From Bradyrhizobium elkanii USDA 76 (GTDB lineage Bacteria; Pseudomonadota; Alphaproteobacteria; Rhizobiales; Xanthobacteraceae): 64,000 nt of DNA. The notes under the pieces were generated by a model. It had not been told where the DNA came from, made no database searches, and saw only the letters and a program-made list of their open reading frames with translations. Location: assembly GCF_023278185.1 (NCBI RefSeq), contig NZ_CP066356.1, forward strand, positions 5,634,001-5,698,000. The letters are read 5' to 3'. The position numbers and the translations under genes are program-made. This document shows, in pieces, positions 1 through 9,686 of this stretch (the stretch's first letter is position 1; the number at the start of each line of letters is the position of its first letter).

Positions 1-575
1 AGCCGCGAGCCGAAGCGGATCAGGCCGAAGCGCTCGCCGGCGCCGATCGACTGGCCTTCCTTGACGAAGCAGACGATGCGCCGCGCCACGAGGCCCGCGA
101 TCTGGACCACGCCGATGCGCCCGTTCGAGGTCGAGATGACGAGCGAATTGCGCTCATTGTCCTCGCTCGCCTTGTCGAGCTCGGCATTGATGAAGGCGCC
201 GGGCCGGTAGGCGATGCGGTCGATGCGGCCGACCACCGGGCTGCGGTTCACATGGCAGTTGAACACGCTCATGAACACCGAGACCCGCGGCAGCGGCTTG
301 TCGCCGAGCCCGAGCTCGGCCGGCGGCAGCGCCTGCACCACCATCGAGACGCGGCCGTCGGCCGGCGATACCACGATGCCGTCGCGCAGCGGCGTTACCC
401 GGACCGGATCGCGGAAGAACAGCGCGCACCAGACCGTCAGCAGCGTCCCGATCCAGCCCAGCGGAGTCCAGATCCAGAACAGGATCAGGCTCGCCAGAGC
501 GAAGCCGCCAATGAAGGGATAGCCCTCGGGGTGGATCGGCGGGATCTGCGCGCGGATGGAATTGGCGATCGACAT
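1..575 (-). CDS. psd: Phosphatidylserine decarboxylase, C-terminal end cut by window edge
   Basis: Decarboxylates phosphatidylserine to phosphatidylethanolamine at the inner membrane, the last step of PE synthesis. Reading on the minus strand from the ATG at 575 gives 191 codons that run off the window. An N-terminal hydrophobic segment (about residues 20-50) is followed by [26 protein letters not shown] and the near-terminal RFGSR motif, in which the family self-cleaves at Gly-Ser to make its pyruvoyl cofactor. This is the short, single-domain form usual in alphaproteobacteria. It starts 53 bp downstream of the ABC exporter on the same strand, so the two may be co-transcribed. Only the last residues are missing. 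Confidence 0.9.
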   Translation of the reverse strand, partial: MSIANSIRAQIPPIHPEGYPFIGGFALASLILFWIWTPLGWIGTLLTVWCALFFRDPVRVTPLRDGIVVSPADGRVSMVVQALPPAELGLGDKPLPRVSVFMSVFNCHVNRSPVVGRIDRIAYRPGAFINAELDKASEDNERNSLVISTSNGRIGVVQIAGLVARRIVCFVKEGQSIGAGERFGLIRFGSR

Positions 576-628
576 CAGAGCTCGCTTGCGTTTCCCCGCC
601 CCATTTGGCGGGAGAGGCCCTAAATCGA

Positions 629-2617
629 CTATTCCGCGGCGGTCGGCAAGGGTTTCTCACCCGCGTCAGGGGTGGAATCCTCCGACGATTCAGTGACCGC
701 CGGCGGCAGCCGATTCGGCGCGGTGCCCTCGTCATCGACCTGGGCGAGCCGTTCGCGGGCCTCCTCGGCCTCGCGCTGCCGGTTCCACATGCTGGCATAG
801 AGGCCGTCGGCGGCCAAAAGCCGCGCGTGGGTGCCGCGCTCGGCGATCCGGCCCTGGTCCAGCACGATGATCTCGTCGGCGCCGACGATGGTCGACAGCC
901 GGTGCGCGATCACCAGCGAGGTGCGGTTGCGCGAGACCCGCTCCAGCGCGCCCTGGATTTCGTGCTCGGTGTGGCTGTCGAGCGCGGAGGTCGCCTCGTC
1001 CAGCACCAGGATCGGCGGCCCCTTCAGCACCGTGCGCGCGATCGCAACGCGCTGCTTCTCGCCGCCGGAGAGTTTCAGGCCGCGCTCGCCGACCTGCGTC
1101 TCATAGCCCTGCGGCGACATCCGGATGAAGCCGTCGATCTGCGCGAGGCGCGCCGCCTCCTCGACCTCGTCGTCGCCGGCGTCCCAGCGGCCATAGCGGA
1201 TGTTGTAGCGGATGGTGTCGTTGAACAGCACGGTGTCCTGCGGCACCATGCCGATCGCCGAGCGCAGCGAGGCCTGCGTGACGGTCTTGATGTCCTGGCC
1301 GTCGATCAGGATGCGGCCGCTCGAGACGTCGTAGAGGCGGAACAACAGCCGCGAGATCGTCGACTTGCCGGCGCCGGAGGGACCGACGATCGCCACCGTC
1401 TTGCCGGCCGGCACCTCGAAGCTCAGGCCCTTCAGGATCGGCCGGTCCGCCTCGTAGGCGAAGCGGACATCCTCGAACCGCACGCTGCCGGCGGATACCG
1501 CGAGCGGCTTGGCCCCCGGCACGTCCTTCACCTCGGGATCGCGCGCCAGCACGTCGAACATCTTCTCGATGTCGATGATCGCCTGCTTGATCTCGCGATA
1601 GACCATGCCCATGAAGTTCAGCGGCTGGTAGAGCTGGATCATCATCGAGTTGATCAGCACGAAATCGCCGACGGTGTGCGTGCCGTTGCGGATGCCGAAC
1701 GCGCACATCAGCATGGTCGCGGTCAGCCCCGCGGTGAAGATGATCGCCTGCCCGGTGTTGAGCACGGCGAGCGAGGTGTAGGTCTTCACGCTGGCCTGTT
1801 CGTAGCGCTCCATCGAGCGGTCGTAGCGCCGCGCCTCGCGTTCCTCGGCGCCGAAATACTTCACCGTCTCGTAGTTGAGCAGCGAGTCGATCGCCTTGGT
1901 GTTCGCCTCGGTGTCGGAATCGTTCATCCTGCGGCGGATCTCGATCCGCCACTCGGTCGCGATGTAGGTGAAGTACATGAACACGACGACCGTGAGCAGC
2001 ACCGCGAGCACGTAGCGCCAGTCGAACTGCCAGAGCAGCACCGCCGCCAGCAGCGCGACCTCGACGATGGTCGGGATCAGCTGCAGGATCACCATCCGCA
2101 CGATGGTCTCGATGCCGGAGCGGCCGCGCTCGAGGACGCGGGTCAGGCCGCCGGTCTTGCGCTCGAGATGGAAGCGCAGCGACAGCTCGTGCATGTGCAC
2201 GAAGGTGATGTAGGCGAGCCGCCGCACCGCATGCATCGCGACGCGCGCGAAGATGCCGTCGCGCCACTGCGTCAGCACCGCCATGATGATGCGCACCGCG
2301 CCGTAGCTGATCGTCATCAGCACCGGCGAGGCGATCAGCCAGACCACCCAGTTCGAGGCCGCAACCGGCGCCGAGCCCGTGCCGTTCAGCGCATCGATCG
2401 CCCATTTGAAGGTGAACGGCACCGACAGCGTGGCGAGCTTGGCGAACAGCAGCAGCACCACCGACCAGATCACACGCATCTTCAAATCGGCGCGATCGCC
2501 GGGCCAGATATAGGGCCAGAGATGAACGAGGGTGCCGAGCAGCGTCCCCTTCTCGGCGGCCGGCGGCGTCGCCGTGGGCTGTGCGGCGCCGGTCACATTC
2601 TGTTGCGGCGGCACCAT
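629..2617 (-). CDS. Atm1/HMT-type ABC exporter (fused membrane and ATPase domains)
   Basis: A 662-residue half-transporter: an N-terminal six-helix ABC membrane domain (about residues 45-350) and a C-terminal ATPase with Walker A GPSGAGKS, signature LSGGEKQR, Walker [13 protein letters not shown] and H-loop IAHR. Length and layout match the Atm1/HMT1 branch, whose members export glutathione-linked sulfur, Fe-S precursors or heavy-metal conjugates from the cytoplasm. The sequence alone does not show the substrate. The long N-terminal stretch before the first helix includes a Pro/Ala-rich segment typical of bacterial Atm1 homologues. psd follows in the same direction. Confidence 0.88.
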   Translation of the reverse strand: MVPPQQNVTGAAQPTATPPAAEKGTLLGTLVHLWPYIWPGDRADLKMRVIWSVVLLLFAKLATLSVPFTFKWAIDALNGTGSAPVAASNWVVWLIASPVLMTISYGAVRIIMAVLTQWRDGIFARVAMHAVRRLAYITFVHMHELSLRFHLERKTGGLTRVLERGRSGIETIVRMVILQLIPTIVEVALLAAVLLWQFDWRYVLAVLLTVVVFMYFTYIATEWRIEIRRRMNDSDTEANTKAIDSLLNYETVKYFGAEEREARRYDRSMERYEQASVKTYTSLAVLNTGQAIIFTAGLTATMLMCAFGIRNGTHTVGDFVLINSMMIQLYQPLNFMGMVYREIKQAIIDIEKMFDVLARDPEVKDVPGAKPLAVSAGSVRFEDVRFAYEADRPILKGLSFEVPAGKTVAIVGPSGAGKSTISRLLFRLYDVSSGRILIDGQDIKTVTQASLRSAIGMVPQDTVLFNDTIRYNIRYGRWDAGDDEVEEAARLAQIDGFIRMSPQGYETQVGERGLKLSGGEKQRVAIARTVLKGPPILVLDEATSALDSHTEHEIQGALERVSRNRTSLVIAHRLSTIVGADEIIVLDQGRIAERGTHARLLAADGLYASMWNRQREAEEARERLAQVDDEGTAPNRLPPAVTESSEDSTPDAGEKPLPTAAE

Positions 2618-2830
2618 CAGGCGCCCGCCCGCGCGGTCACGGCGCGGCGGTCCGCTGCCATATCTTTTCCACGGTTTGCCATTGTGCCCGTCATATAGAT
2701 CGTTTGAACGCGGCGTACAGGCATATGATGAAAATTGTTCGCGATTCGCGGGAATTTACGGGATTTTTCGCCTCTCAATCCCCATATCCGACTCTTGACC
2801 CTGTTTACGCTGCAGTGCCACAAGGATCGT

Positions 2831-3436
2831 ATGAACCAAATCAAGACTGTCTGTGTTTATTGCGGCTCCGGCCCCGGTAACAATCCCCGTTTCGTTGAAG
2901 CTGCCGTCGCGCTCGGCAAGAGCTTTGCCGAAAACAACGTGCGCCTGGTCTATGGCGGCGGCTCGATCGGCCTGATGGGCGCGGTCGCGAAATCGACGCT
3001 CGACCACGGCGGCTCCGTCACCGGCATCATTCCCGAATTCCTGCGCGCGCGCGAGAACGCGCTGACCTCGGTCCAGGAGATGATTGTCACGCCCGACATG
3101 CATGAGCGCAAGCGCCTGATGTTCGAGCGCTCGGATGCATTCGTCGCGCTGCCCGGCGGCATCGGCACGCTGGAGGAGCTGGTCGAGCAACTGACCTGGC
3201 AGCAGCTCGGCCGTCACCATAAGCCGATTCTGCTCGCCAACGTCGATGGCTTCTGGGAACCCCTGCTCTCGCTGCTGAACCACATGCGCATGACCGAGTT
3301 CATCCGCCCGACGCTGCCGATCAACGTCTTGATGGCCGACCGCGTCGACGAGATCCTGCCGCGGCTACGTTCGGCGGTGGCACGCACGCCCGAGGCCGCG
3401 AAGGATCTCGCGCCCGAAGTGGCGCGGCGGCTCTGA
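2831..3436 (+). CDS. LOG family protein (cytokinin riboside 5'-monophosphate phosphoribohydrolase type)
   Basis: A 201-residue Rossmann-like protein. It has the two LOG signatures: GGGSIGLMG near residue 45 and PGGIGTLEE near residue 110 (PGGxGTxxE). Family members hydrolyse nucleoside monophosphates to base plus ribose 5-phosphate; in plant-associated bacteria this can release active cytokinins, but many are housekeeping nucleotide hydrolases. An in-frame TTG or ATG further upstream would add about 32 residues; the ATG at 2831 was chosen because the conserved fold (VCVYCGSGPG) begins a few residues after it. The gene is divergent from the ABC exporter across a 213-bp spacer in which I saw no other gene. 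Confidence 0.88.
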   Translation: MNQIKTVCVYCGSGPGNNPRFVEAAVALGKSFAENNVRLVYGGGSIGLMGAVAKSTLDHGGSVTGIIPEFLRARENALTSVQEMIVTPDMHERKRLMFERSDAFVALPGGIGTLEELVEQLTWQQLGRHHKPILLANVDGFWEPLLSLLNHMRMTEFIRPTLPINVLMADRVDEILPRLRSAVARTPEAAKDLAPEVARRL

Positions 3437-3460
3437 TCGTTCGGGTGCGCTAAACTATCC

Positions 3461-3565
3461 CCGTCATGCTGAGGAGCGCGGAACGCGCGTCTCGAAGCAT
3501 GCACGGCCCGGCTGGTGGCCGTGCATCCTTCGAGGCTCGCAAGAGCTCGCACCTCAGGATGACGG
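3461..3565. repeat. Intergenic palindromic repeat (Bradyrhizobium type)
   Basis: An imperfect palindrome about 105 bp long. Its outer arms begin CCGTCATGCTGAGGAGC and end CTCAGGATGACGG, with an inner GTCTCGAA/TTCGAG pair and a central hairpin GCACGGCC...GGCCGTGC. A related element lies at 17494-17590. Elements of this form are common between genes in Bradyrhizobium; it sits in the convergent spacer between the LOG gene and the VOC gene. Confidence 0.7.
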
Positions 3566-3589
3566 ATTACGTTGAGCGCTCGTCCAGCC

Positions 3590-3967
3590 TCACTCGCTCG
3601 GAAACGTCACGGCCTCGATGCGGTTGCCGTCGAGATCGAGGACGAAGGCCGCATAATAGCGCACGCGGTCGTGCGGGCGCAGGCCCGGAGGGCCATCGGA
3701 GAGGCCGCCTGACGCCAGCGCCGCAGTGTGGAAGGCATCGACCTCGGCGGTGGTCTTCGCGCGCAGGCAGATATGGGTGCCGCTCTCATGTGCGACCGGC
3801 GCCATCGTGGCGCGCAGATTGATCCAGAATTCGGGATAAGCCTTGCCGAAGCCGATCGTCGCCGGCCGCGTGACGAGGCGGCTCAGGCCGAGCGCGGCCA
3901 GCGTCGGCTCATAGAACCGCGCGGCGCGTTCGAGATCGCGAACACCGACGGAAACGTGGTCGATCAT
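3590..3967 (-). CDS. VOC (glyoxalase/bleomycin-resistance fold) family protein
   Basis: A 125-residue single vicinal-oxygen-chelate module starting MIDHVSVGVRDLERAARFYE. It shows the expected metal-site positions: the His of the first strand (IDHV), the His of the middle strand (GTHICL) and the C-terminal Glu of GNRIEAV. The longer frame upstream runs into a palindromic repeat and is not coding; the ATG at 3967 follows a purine-rich GGAGGAGGG. VOC enzymes include glyoxalases, dioxygenases and resistance proteins, so the substrate is unknown. It is separated from cimA by the repeat at 3987-4066. Confidence 0.8.
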   Translation of the reverse strand: MIDHVSVGVRDLERAARFYEPTLAALGLSRLVTRPATIGFGKAYPEFWINLRATMAPVAHESGTHICLRAKTTAEVDAFHTAALASGGLSDGPPGLRPHDRVRYYAAFVLDLDGNRIEAVTFPSE

Positions 3968-3986
3968 GGGCCCTCCTCCCGGACTC

Positions 3987-4066
3987 GTAGCCCGGATGAG
4001 CGAAGCGACATCCGGGGAAAACCGATCGAGACGCCCCCCGGATATCGCTTCGCTCATCCGGGCTAC
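3987..4066. repeat. Inverted repeat with 22-bp arms (REP-like)
   Basis: Arms at 3987-4008 and 4045-4066 are perfect reverse complements (GTAGCCCGGATGAGCGAAGC... and the mirror ending CATCCGGGCTAC), around a 36-bp centre. This sequence style recurs in many Bradyrhizobium and Rhodopseudomonas spacers. It lies 4 bp beyond the cimA stop codon and could act as its transcript 3' end. Confidence 0.75.
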
Positions 4067-4070
4067 GGTC

Positions 4071-5669
4071 TCACGCCTGCGCGCCCGACTTCACCAGTTT
4101 GTAAAACACCGAATCCATCAGCGCCTGGAACGAGGCGTCGATGATGTTGGGCGAGACGCCGACCGTGGTCCAGCTCTCGCCGGTCTCGTCCTCGCTCTCG
4201 ATCAAGACGCGCGTGACCGCCTCGGTGCCGCCATTGAGGATACGCACGCGATAGTCGATCAGCTTCAGGCCATCGATATATTTCTGGTACTTGCCGAGAT
4301 CCTTGCGCAGCGCGACGTCGAGCGCGTTGACCGGGCCGTTGCCTTCGGCGGCCGAGATCAGCCGCTCGCCGTCGACGTCGACCTTCACCACCGCGAGCGC
4401 CACCGTGACGCGCTGGCCGTTGGCGTTGTAGCGCTGCTCGACATTGACGTCGAACTGCTCGACCTTGAAATATTCCGGCACCTTGCCGAGGGTGCGGCGC
4501 GCCAGCAGATCGAACGATGCGTTGGCGGATTCATAGGCGAAGCCCGCGGCCTCGCGCTCCTTCAATTCCTCGACCAGGCGCGTCAGCCGCGGATCGCTCT
4601 TGTCATAGGCGATGCCGGCACGGTCGAGCTCGGCCATCACGTTGGAGCGGCCGGCCTGATCGGATACCAGCACCTTGCGGTGATTGCCGACCAGTTCCGG
4701 CAGCACGTGCTCATAGGTCTGCGGATCCTTCATGACAGCGGACGCATGGATGCCCGTCTTGGTGACGAACGCGCTTTCGCCGACATAGGCCGCATGGCGG
4801 TTGGGCGCGCGGTTCAGCATGTCGTCGAGCGTGCGCGACACCTTCATCAGCGTCGCCAGCTTCTCCGTGGTGACGCCGATCTCGAACTTGTCGGAAAACT
4901 CCTGCTTCAGCTTCAGGGTCGGGATCAGCGAGCAGAGATTGGCGTTGCCGCAGCGCTCGCCAAGGCCGTTGAGCGTGCCCTGGATCTGGCGCGCGCCGGC
5001 CCGCACCGCGGCGAGCGAATTGGCGACCGCCTGCTCGGTGTCGTTATGGGCGTGGATGCCGAGATAGGCGCCGGGCACGTGCTTGACGACGTCGCCGACG
5101 ATGGTCTCGATCTCATGCGGCATGGTGCCGCCATTGGTGTCGCACAGCACCACCCAGCGGGCGCCGGACTGATAGGCCGCCTTGGCGCAGGCAAGCGCGT
5201 AGTCGCGGTTCTCCTTGTAGCCGTCGAAGAAATGCTCGCAGTCGACCATCACCTCGCGGCCGAGCGCCTTCGCGGCCGCGACGCTGTCGCGGATCGAGGC
5301 GAGGTTCTCCTCGTTCGTGGTCTCGAGCGCGACACGGACCTGGTAGGCGGAGGATTTTGCGACGAAGCAGATCGCGTCCGCCTTGGCCTCGAGGATGCCG
5401 GCAAGCCCGGGATCGTTCGAGGCCGAGCGGCCCGGCCGCCGCGTCATGCCGAAGGCGGTGAAGCGCGCGTGCTCGAAGTCGGGCTTCCTGCTGAAAAACT
5501 CGCTATCGGTCGGATTGGCGCCGGGATAGCCGCCCTCGACATAGTCGATGCCGAGCGCGTCGAGCATGCCTGATATCACCTGCTTGTCCTGCAGCGTGAA
5601 GTCGACGCCGTTGGTCTGCGCGCCGTCGCGCAGCGTGGTGTCGAACAGATAGAGGCGCTCGCGGCTCAC
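4071..5669 (-). CDS. cimA: Citramalate synthase
   Basis: A 532-residue member of the LeuA/HMGL-like family. The N-terminal barrel carries FDTTLRDGAQ, DCEHFFDGYKEN and GIHAHND (metal-binding HxH), and a C-terminal allosteric domain (about residues 400-520) follows. CimA condenses pyruvate and acetyl-CoA to citramalate, feeding isoleucine synthesis without threonine. The start was chosen as GTG at 5669: it overlaps the stop of the upstream acetyltransferase as GTGA, and translation directly yields [16 protein letters not shown] longer frame to 5732 reads inside the upstream gene. The overlap implies translational coupling with the GNAT gene and cysS. An alpha-isopropylmalate synthase is less likely given the length and the HAHND/QTNGVDF motifs. 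Confidence 0.9.
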   Translation of the reverse strand: MSRERLYLFDTTLRDGAQTNGVDFTLQDKQVISGMLDALGIDYVEGGYPGANPTDSEFFSRKPDFEHARFTAFGMTRRPGRSASNDPGLAGILEAKADAICFVAKSSAYQVRVALETTNEENLASIRDSVAAAKALGREVMVDCEHFFDGYKENRDYALACAKAAYQSGARWVVLCDTNGGTMPHEIETIVGDVVKHVPGAYLGIHAHNDTEQAVANSLAAVRAGARQIQGTLNGLGERCGNANLCSLIPTLKLKQEFSDKFEIGVTTEKLATLMKVSRTLDDMLNRAPNRHAAYVGESAFVTKTGIHASAVMKDPQTYEHVLPELVGNHRKVLVSDQAGRSNVMAELDRAGIAYDKSDPRLTRLVEELKEREAAGFAYESANASFDLLARRTLGKVPEYFKVEQFDVNVEQRYNANGQRVTVALAVVKVDVDGERLISAAEGNGPVNALDVALRKDLGKYQKYIDGLKLIDYRVRILNGGTEAVTRVLIESEDETGESWTTVGVSPNIIDASFQALMDSVFYKLVKSGAQA

Positions 5670-6172
5670 GCGTGGCCTCCCGGGGTCGCGACACCATCGA
5701 GCTGCTTCTGCATCGTGGTGTTGGCGAGCCACTCGTCATTGATGGTGACCGAGTTGCGCTGCTGGGCGACGTAGCCGCGCTTGCGGAAGAATTCCAGCGC
5801 GGTGTCGCTGGCATCGACCTTCAGGGTCTTGGTGCCGCGGGCGCTCGCGATCTTCTCCAGCGCATCGCACAGCGCGCTGCCGACGCCCTGCCCGACCGCG
5901 CTCGGATGCACATAGAGCATGTCGATGAGATCGGCGCCCTTCAGCGAGGCGAAACCGACCGGCGCGCCCTGCAAGGTCGCGATCAGCGTGAGCTCGCCGG
6001 CGAGCTTCTTGCCGAAGGCCGCCTCATCGTCGGCGGCCATCGCCCAGGCTTCCTGCTGCGCCTCGCTGTAGTCGTCGCCGGTCAGGTCCATGATCGAGGC
6101 CGCGAAGATCGCCGCCAGCAGCGGCGCGTCGTCAGGCAGATACGGGCGCAGTGCGGGTGCGGAACGGCTCAT
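5666..6172 (-). CDS. GNAT family N-acetyltransferase
   Basis: A 168-residue acetyltransferase: [21 protein letters not shown] (split by its acetyl-CoA pyrophosphate loop QGVGSAL, about residue 95) and C-terminal [13 protein letters not shown] are standard GNAT motifs. The acceptor is unknown. It overlaps cysS upstream by 4 bp (ATGA at 6169-6172) and cimA downstream by 4 bp (GTGA at 5666-5669), so it is the middle gene of a tightly coupled operon. Confidence 0.85.
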   Translation of the reverse strand: MSRSAPALRPYLPDDAPLLAAIFAASIMDLTGDDYSEAQQEAWAMAADDEAAFGKKLAGELTLIATLQGAPVGFASLKGADLIDMLYVHPSAVGQGVGSALCDALEKIASARGTKTLKVDASDTALEFFRKRGYVAQQRNSVTINDEWLANTTMQKQLDGVATPGGHA

Positions 6173-7584
6173 CGCGCGACCTCCCAGGTGGTGATCGGCT
6201 TTCCTTCGGCATCCTTTCCGTCCTTGATCGCCACGCCCATCGCGGCGAGCTGATCACGGATCCGATCGGACTCCTTGAAATCCTTGCGCGCTCGCGCCGC
6301 GGTGCGCTCGGCGATCAGCGCCTCGACGGCAGCGGCATCGACGCCGCTCGCCTGCTGCTTGCGGGCTTCCCACGCGGCCGCGCTCTCCGACAGGAAGCCG
6401 AGCAGCCGGAGCGAGCCGGCAAACTCCTTGCGGCTCTGTTCGCTGCTCGACGCAGCACCGCGCAGGCCGTGCAGCACCGCCATCGCCTGCGCCGTGTTGA
6501 GGTCGTCGTAAAGCGCCTCGACCATCGCCGGCGACGGCGCGCCGGGCTCGGCGTCGGCCGCGACCGCGTACCAGTCGTCGAGCGTCTTCGCGGCCTCCTC
6601 GGTGGCCTTCGCGGTCCAGTCGAGCGGCGAACGATAATGCGTCTTCAGCATGGCAAGCCGCAGCACCTCGCCCGGCCAATCGGCCAAGAGATCGCGGATC
6701 GTGAAGAAGTTGCCGAGCGACTTCGACATTTTCTCGCTCTCGATCTGCAGGAATCCGTTGTGCATCCAGACATTGGCCATGCGGTCGGAGTGGAACGCGC
6801 AGCAGGTCTGGGCGAGCTCGTTCTCATGGTGCGGGAACACCAGGTCGATGCCGCCGCCATGGATGTCGAACTTCTCGCCGAGATGCTTCCAGGCCATGGC
6901 CGAGCACTCGATGTGCCAGCCGGGACGGCCCTCGACCTTGATGCCGGCCGGCGACGGCCAGGAGGGCTCGCCCGGCTTCGACGGCTTCCAAAGCACGAAG
7001 TCGGTGTTGTCGCGCTTGTAGGGCGCAACATCGACGCGGGCGCCCGCGATCATCTCGTCGAGCGAACGCTTCGACAACGCGCCGTAGCGCGGCAGCATCG
7101 AGTTGGCCGCGTTCATCGCCTGCGGCGAGAACAGCACGTGATCCTCGGCGACATAGGCAAAGCCGCCGGCGACCAGCTTCTCGATGATCGCGCGCATCTC
7201 CGGAATATGCTCGGTGGCGCGCGGCTGCACGGTCGGCGGCAAGCAGCCGAGCGCGGTGACGTCGTCCTGATATTGCTGATAGGTCAGCTCGGTGACCTTG
7301 CGGATCGCCTCGTTCAGCGGCACGCCGGGATAATCCCGCGCGGCGCGGACGTTGATCTTGTCGTCGACGTCGGTGATGTTGCGGACATAGGTCACGTGGC
7401 CGGCGCCATAGCGATGGCGCAGCAGGCGAAACAGCACGTCGAAGACAATAGCCGCACGGCCGTTGCCGATATGGGCGAAGTCATAGACCGTCGGTCCGCA
7501 GGCATACATGCGGACGTTGGTGGCATCGAGCGGCACGAACGGCCGCTTCTCCCGGGTCAGCGTATCGTAGAGGCGCAAATCCAT
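6169..7584 (-). CDS. cysS: Cysteine-tRNA ligase
   Basis: A 471-residue class I aminoacyl-tRNA synthetase charging tRNA-Cys. The N-terminus has the zinc and adenylate motif YACGPTVYD with the HIGH-type [13 protein letters not shown], a zinc-site [14 protein letters not shown] and the KMSKS loop (EKMSKSLGN, about residue 270) follow, with an alpha-helical DALR-like C-terminus. Length is normal for bacteria. It is the first gene of the overlapping cysS-GNAT-cimA set. Its leader contains two long perfect inverted repeats, the nearest beginning 17 bp before the start codon. Confidence 0.96.
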   Translation of the reverse strand: MDLRLYDTLTREKRPFVPLDATNVRMYACGPTVYDFAHIGNGRAAIVFDVLFRLLRHRYGAGHVTYVRNITDVDDKINVRAARDYPGVPLNEAIRKVTELTYQQYQDDVTALGCLPPTVQPRATEHIPEMRAIIEKLVAGGFAYVAEDHVLFSPQAMNAANSMLPRYGALSKRSLDEMIAGARVDVAPYKRDNTDFVLWKPSKPGEPSWPSPAGIKVEGRPGWHIECSAMAWKHLGEKFDIHGGGIDLVFPHHENELAQTCCAFHSDRMANVWMHNGFLQIESEKMSKSLGNFFTIRDLLADWPGEVLRLAMLKTHYRSPLDWTAKATEEAAKTLDDWYAVAADAEPGAPSPAMVEALYDDLNTAQAMAVLHGLRGAASSSEQSRKEFAGSLRLLGFLSESAAAWEARKQQASGVDAAAVEALIAERTAARARKDFKESDRIRDQLAAMGVAIKDGKDAEGKPITTWEVAR

Positions 7585-7600
7585 GGAAACCGTTCCCAGC

Positions 7601-7670
7601 GCCGCCTGTGATTTGAAGTTCCTGCTGTAATGGCAGCGAGATCGTTCAGGAACTTCAAATCACAGGCGGC
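7601..7670. repeat. Perfect inverted repeat, 24-bp arms, in cysS leader
   Basis: Arms 7601-7624 (GCCGCCTGTGATTTGAAGTT plus CCTG) and 7647-7670 are exact reverse complements with a 22-bp loop. The end of the nearer arm is 17 bp upstream of the cysS ATG, leaving room only for the ribosome binding site. In the cysS transcript it would form a very stable hairpin. It could also be a terminator for transcription arriving from either side, although there is no T run. Confidence 0.9.
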
Positions 7671-7690
7671 ATTAAACTTTACCTTTGTTG

Positions 7691-7763
7691 GCACCGGACC
7701 GGCTCTCGCATTCGCAACCCCGTTCGCCGCAAGAACGTGCGAATGCGAGAGCCGGTCCGGTGC
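7691..7763. repeat. Second perfect inverted repeat, 26-bp arms
   Basis: Arms 7691-7716 (GCACCGGACCGGCTCTCGCA plus TTCGCA) and 7738-7763 are exact reverse complements around a 21-bp loop. Geometry matches the neighbouring repeat at 7601-7670, but the sequence is unrelated. No coding region or tRNA is visible in the 7585-8042 spacer. Confidence 0.9.
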
Positions 7764-8042
7764 TGGCCGGGCGGTCCAATGCTCTCATGTGTTGAGAAAA
7801 GACGGCCTCAGCCAGCGAATCGCTAGCTCATAATCTCGCGGCAAATGCTGCAGATGGCGAGGTGGCCGTTCATGGTTCCACCATGTCTCACGGCCCCATT
7901 ATCGCGTCAAGGGGCTGTTTTCGGGCGGTTTGCCACCCCGCCCCGCACCGAAATCACGTCAACGCCCTCATGGTTAATCATTATTAAGGATTTGGGCGTA
8001 TCCGGACGCATGCGGATTCCCCGCCATTTTCACTGGTGCACC

Positions 8043-8366
8043 ATGCGGCCCGTTTCAGCATTGATTGCCTGCACGCTCTTCCTTGCTCCGTCCTTCCTTG
8101 CCTCCTCGGCCGCGTTGGCCGACAGCCGCGTCTTCATCGTCGCCAACCAGGCCGACGGCTACGGCATCGACCAGTGCCTGGCCCGCGGCGACCGCTGCGG
8201 TGCCTCCGCCGCCCGCGCCTATTGCCGGTCACGCGATTTTGCGCAGGCCACCAATTACCGCCGCGTCGATCCCGACGAGATCACCGGCGCGGTCCCGCAC
8301 GCCGCCAACGAAAAATGCAGCGGCAACAGCTGCGGCGAATTCGTTGCCATCACCTGCCAGCGCTGA
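8043..8366 (+). CDS. Small secreted cysteine-rich protein
   Basis: A 107-residue protein with a clear Sec signal peptide (MRPVSALIACTLFLAPSFLA, cleavage probably after ALADS-like AALA near residue 26). The mature part of about 80 residues has six cysteines (CLARGDRCGA, YCRSRD, KCSGNSCGE, TCQR), suggesting disulfides in the periplasm. I recognise no named domain. The ATG at 8043 was chosen over an upstream in-frame start because the signal peptide begins there. A secreted DUF2865 protein follows on the same strand, so both may belong to an envelope function. Confidence 0.75.
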   Translation: MRPVSALIACTLFLAPSFLASSAALADSRVFIVANQADGYGIDQCLARGDRCGASAARAYCRSRDFAQATNYRRVDPDEITGAVPHAANEKCSGNSCGEFVAITCQR

Positions 8367-8509
8367 GCCAAGCCGCTGGCCAGACGGGGCTATTGCCACA
8401 CCGGCGCCCCGGAAACGACGTGACGCTGCCCCGAGAAACGGCTATTGCAGCGGCCTTGCCCGCGCGCTTTGGCGTTGATCGCCGCGCGGCGTCGTTTTAA
8501 TGGCCGGAT

Positions 8510-9679
8510 ATGCCCAATAGCTCCCGTTCTCGCTTCTCCCGCTGGTTTCTGACGTGCGCCGTGCTGGCCGGCATCGCCCTGCCCGCCACGCATGCCCTGG
8601 CGCAAGTGCCGCCCGGCCCGCCCGGTCCGGCTCCGCAAGGCGCGCCGCAGCCCAACCCGCAGGCCAATCCGATGTGCGGCCGGCTCGAAGGCCAGCTGGC
8701 GGCGATCGACCGCGGCGGCGGCTCCGGCGACCCGGCCAAGGATGAGCAGATCCGCCGCTATCAGGACGCGGCAACCCGCCAGCAGGGCGAGCTCGATCGG
8801 GTGACGGCGCAGGCCCGGCGCATGGGCTGCGACAGCTCCGGGTTCTTCTCGCTCTTCAATAACAATTCGGCGCAGTGCGGTCCGGTCAACACCCAGATCC
8901 AGCAGATGCGCGCCAATCTCGACCAGATCACCGCCAATCTCGAGCGGCTGCGCTCCGGCGGGCTCGGCGGCGCCGACCGCGAGAACCAGCGCCGCTCGGT
9001 CCTGACCGCGCTGGCGCAGAACAATTGCGGCCCGCAATATGCCGCGGCCGCGCGTGGCCCCGGCAACTTCCTCGAGAACCTGTTCGGCGGCGGTGGCGGC
9101 GGCAATCCCAACAATCCGCTGCCCCCGCCCGATGCGCAGTATGGCGCCCAGTCCGGCACCTTCCGCACCGTCTGCGTCCGCACCTGCGACGGCGCCTATT
9201 TCCCGATCTCGTTCGCAACGGTGCAGGCGCGCTTCGCGGCCGACGAGCAAATCTGCAAGGCGCAGTGCCCTGCCGCGGATGCCAGCCTGTTCACCTACCG
9301 AAATCCCGGCGAGGACATCAACCAGGCGGTCTCGATCAGCGGTGTATCCTACTCGTCGCTGCCGAACGCCTTCAAGTACCGCACCGAGTTCAATCCGTCC
9401 TGCTCCTGCAAGCCGGCCGGCCAGAGCTGGGCCGAGGCGCTGAAGGCGGTCGACGACAAGGCGTCCGCCGAGCAGCAGGGCGACATCATCGTCACCGAGG
9501 AGAGCGCGCGGAAGATGCAGCAGCGCGCCCAGACCAAGGCCGCGGCCGGCAAGAAGGGCGCGCCCGCCGCTGCAGCTCAACAGCAGCCCGCAGCCGCTGA
9601 CGCCACGGCACCGGCGGCCGCGCCGGCGAGCGACGGCCAGATCCGCACCGTCGGCCCGACCTTCATCCCGAAGCGGTAG
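8510..9679 (+). CDS. DUF2865 domain-containing secreted protein
   Basis: A 389-residue exported protein: signal peptide with the cleavage motif THALAQ near residue 33, a Pro-rich linker, an alpha-helical region rich in Gln and Arg (about residues 55-180: CGRLEGQLAAIDRG, QIQQMRANLDQI), then a cysteine-containing globular part with VCVRTCDGAYFPISF and a low-complexity Ala/Gln/Pro tail. The VRTCDGAYFPISFAT block is the hallmark of DUF2865, found in Bradyrhizobium and relatives; function unknown. It ends 7 bp from the convergent nadE stop. Confidence 0.8.
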   Translation: MPNSSRSRFSRWFLTCAVLAGIALPATHALAQVPPGPPGPAPQGAPQPNPQANPMCGRLEGQLAAIDRGGGSGDPAKDEQIRRYQDAATRQQGELDRVTAQARRMGCDSSGFFSLFNNNSAQCGPVNTQIQQMRANLDQITANLERLRSGGLGGADRENQRRSVLTALAQNNCGPQYAAAARGPGNFLENLFGGGGGGNPNNPLPPPDAQYGAQSGTFRTVCVRTCDGAYFPISFATVQARFAADEQICKAQCPAADASLFTYRNPGEDINQAVSISGVSYSSLPNAFKYRTEFNPSCSCKPAGQSWAEALKAVDDKASAEQQGDIIVTEESARKMQQRAQTKAAAGKKGAPAAAAQQQPAAADATAPAAAPASDGQIRTVGPTFIPKR

Positions 9680-9686
9680 GAAGAGT

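Noticed and set aside
605..2698. 697-codon open frame on the plus strand opposite the ABC exporter
   Set aside because: High-GC antisense shadow: Arg/His/Asp-rich, no domain, and the minus strand shows clear ABC motifs.
3966..5573. 535-codon plus-strand frame opposite cimA
   Set aside because: Antisense shadow of cimA with biased composition; starts inside a repeat.
7585..8042. T-box or amino-acid riboswitch for cysS
   Set aside because: T-box leaders belong mainly to Gram-positive groups, and none of the conserved elements is visible; only the two inverted repeats are supported.
8390..9580. 396-codon minus-strand frame opposite the DUF2865 gene
   Set aside because: Antisense shadow; the plus strand has a signal peptide and the DUF2865 block.
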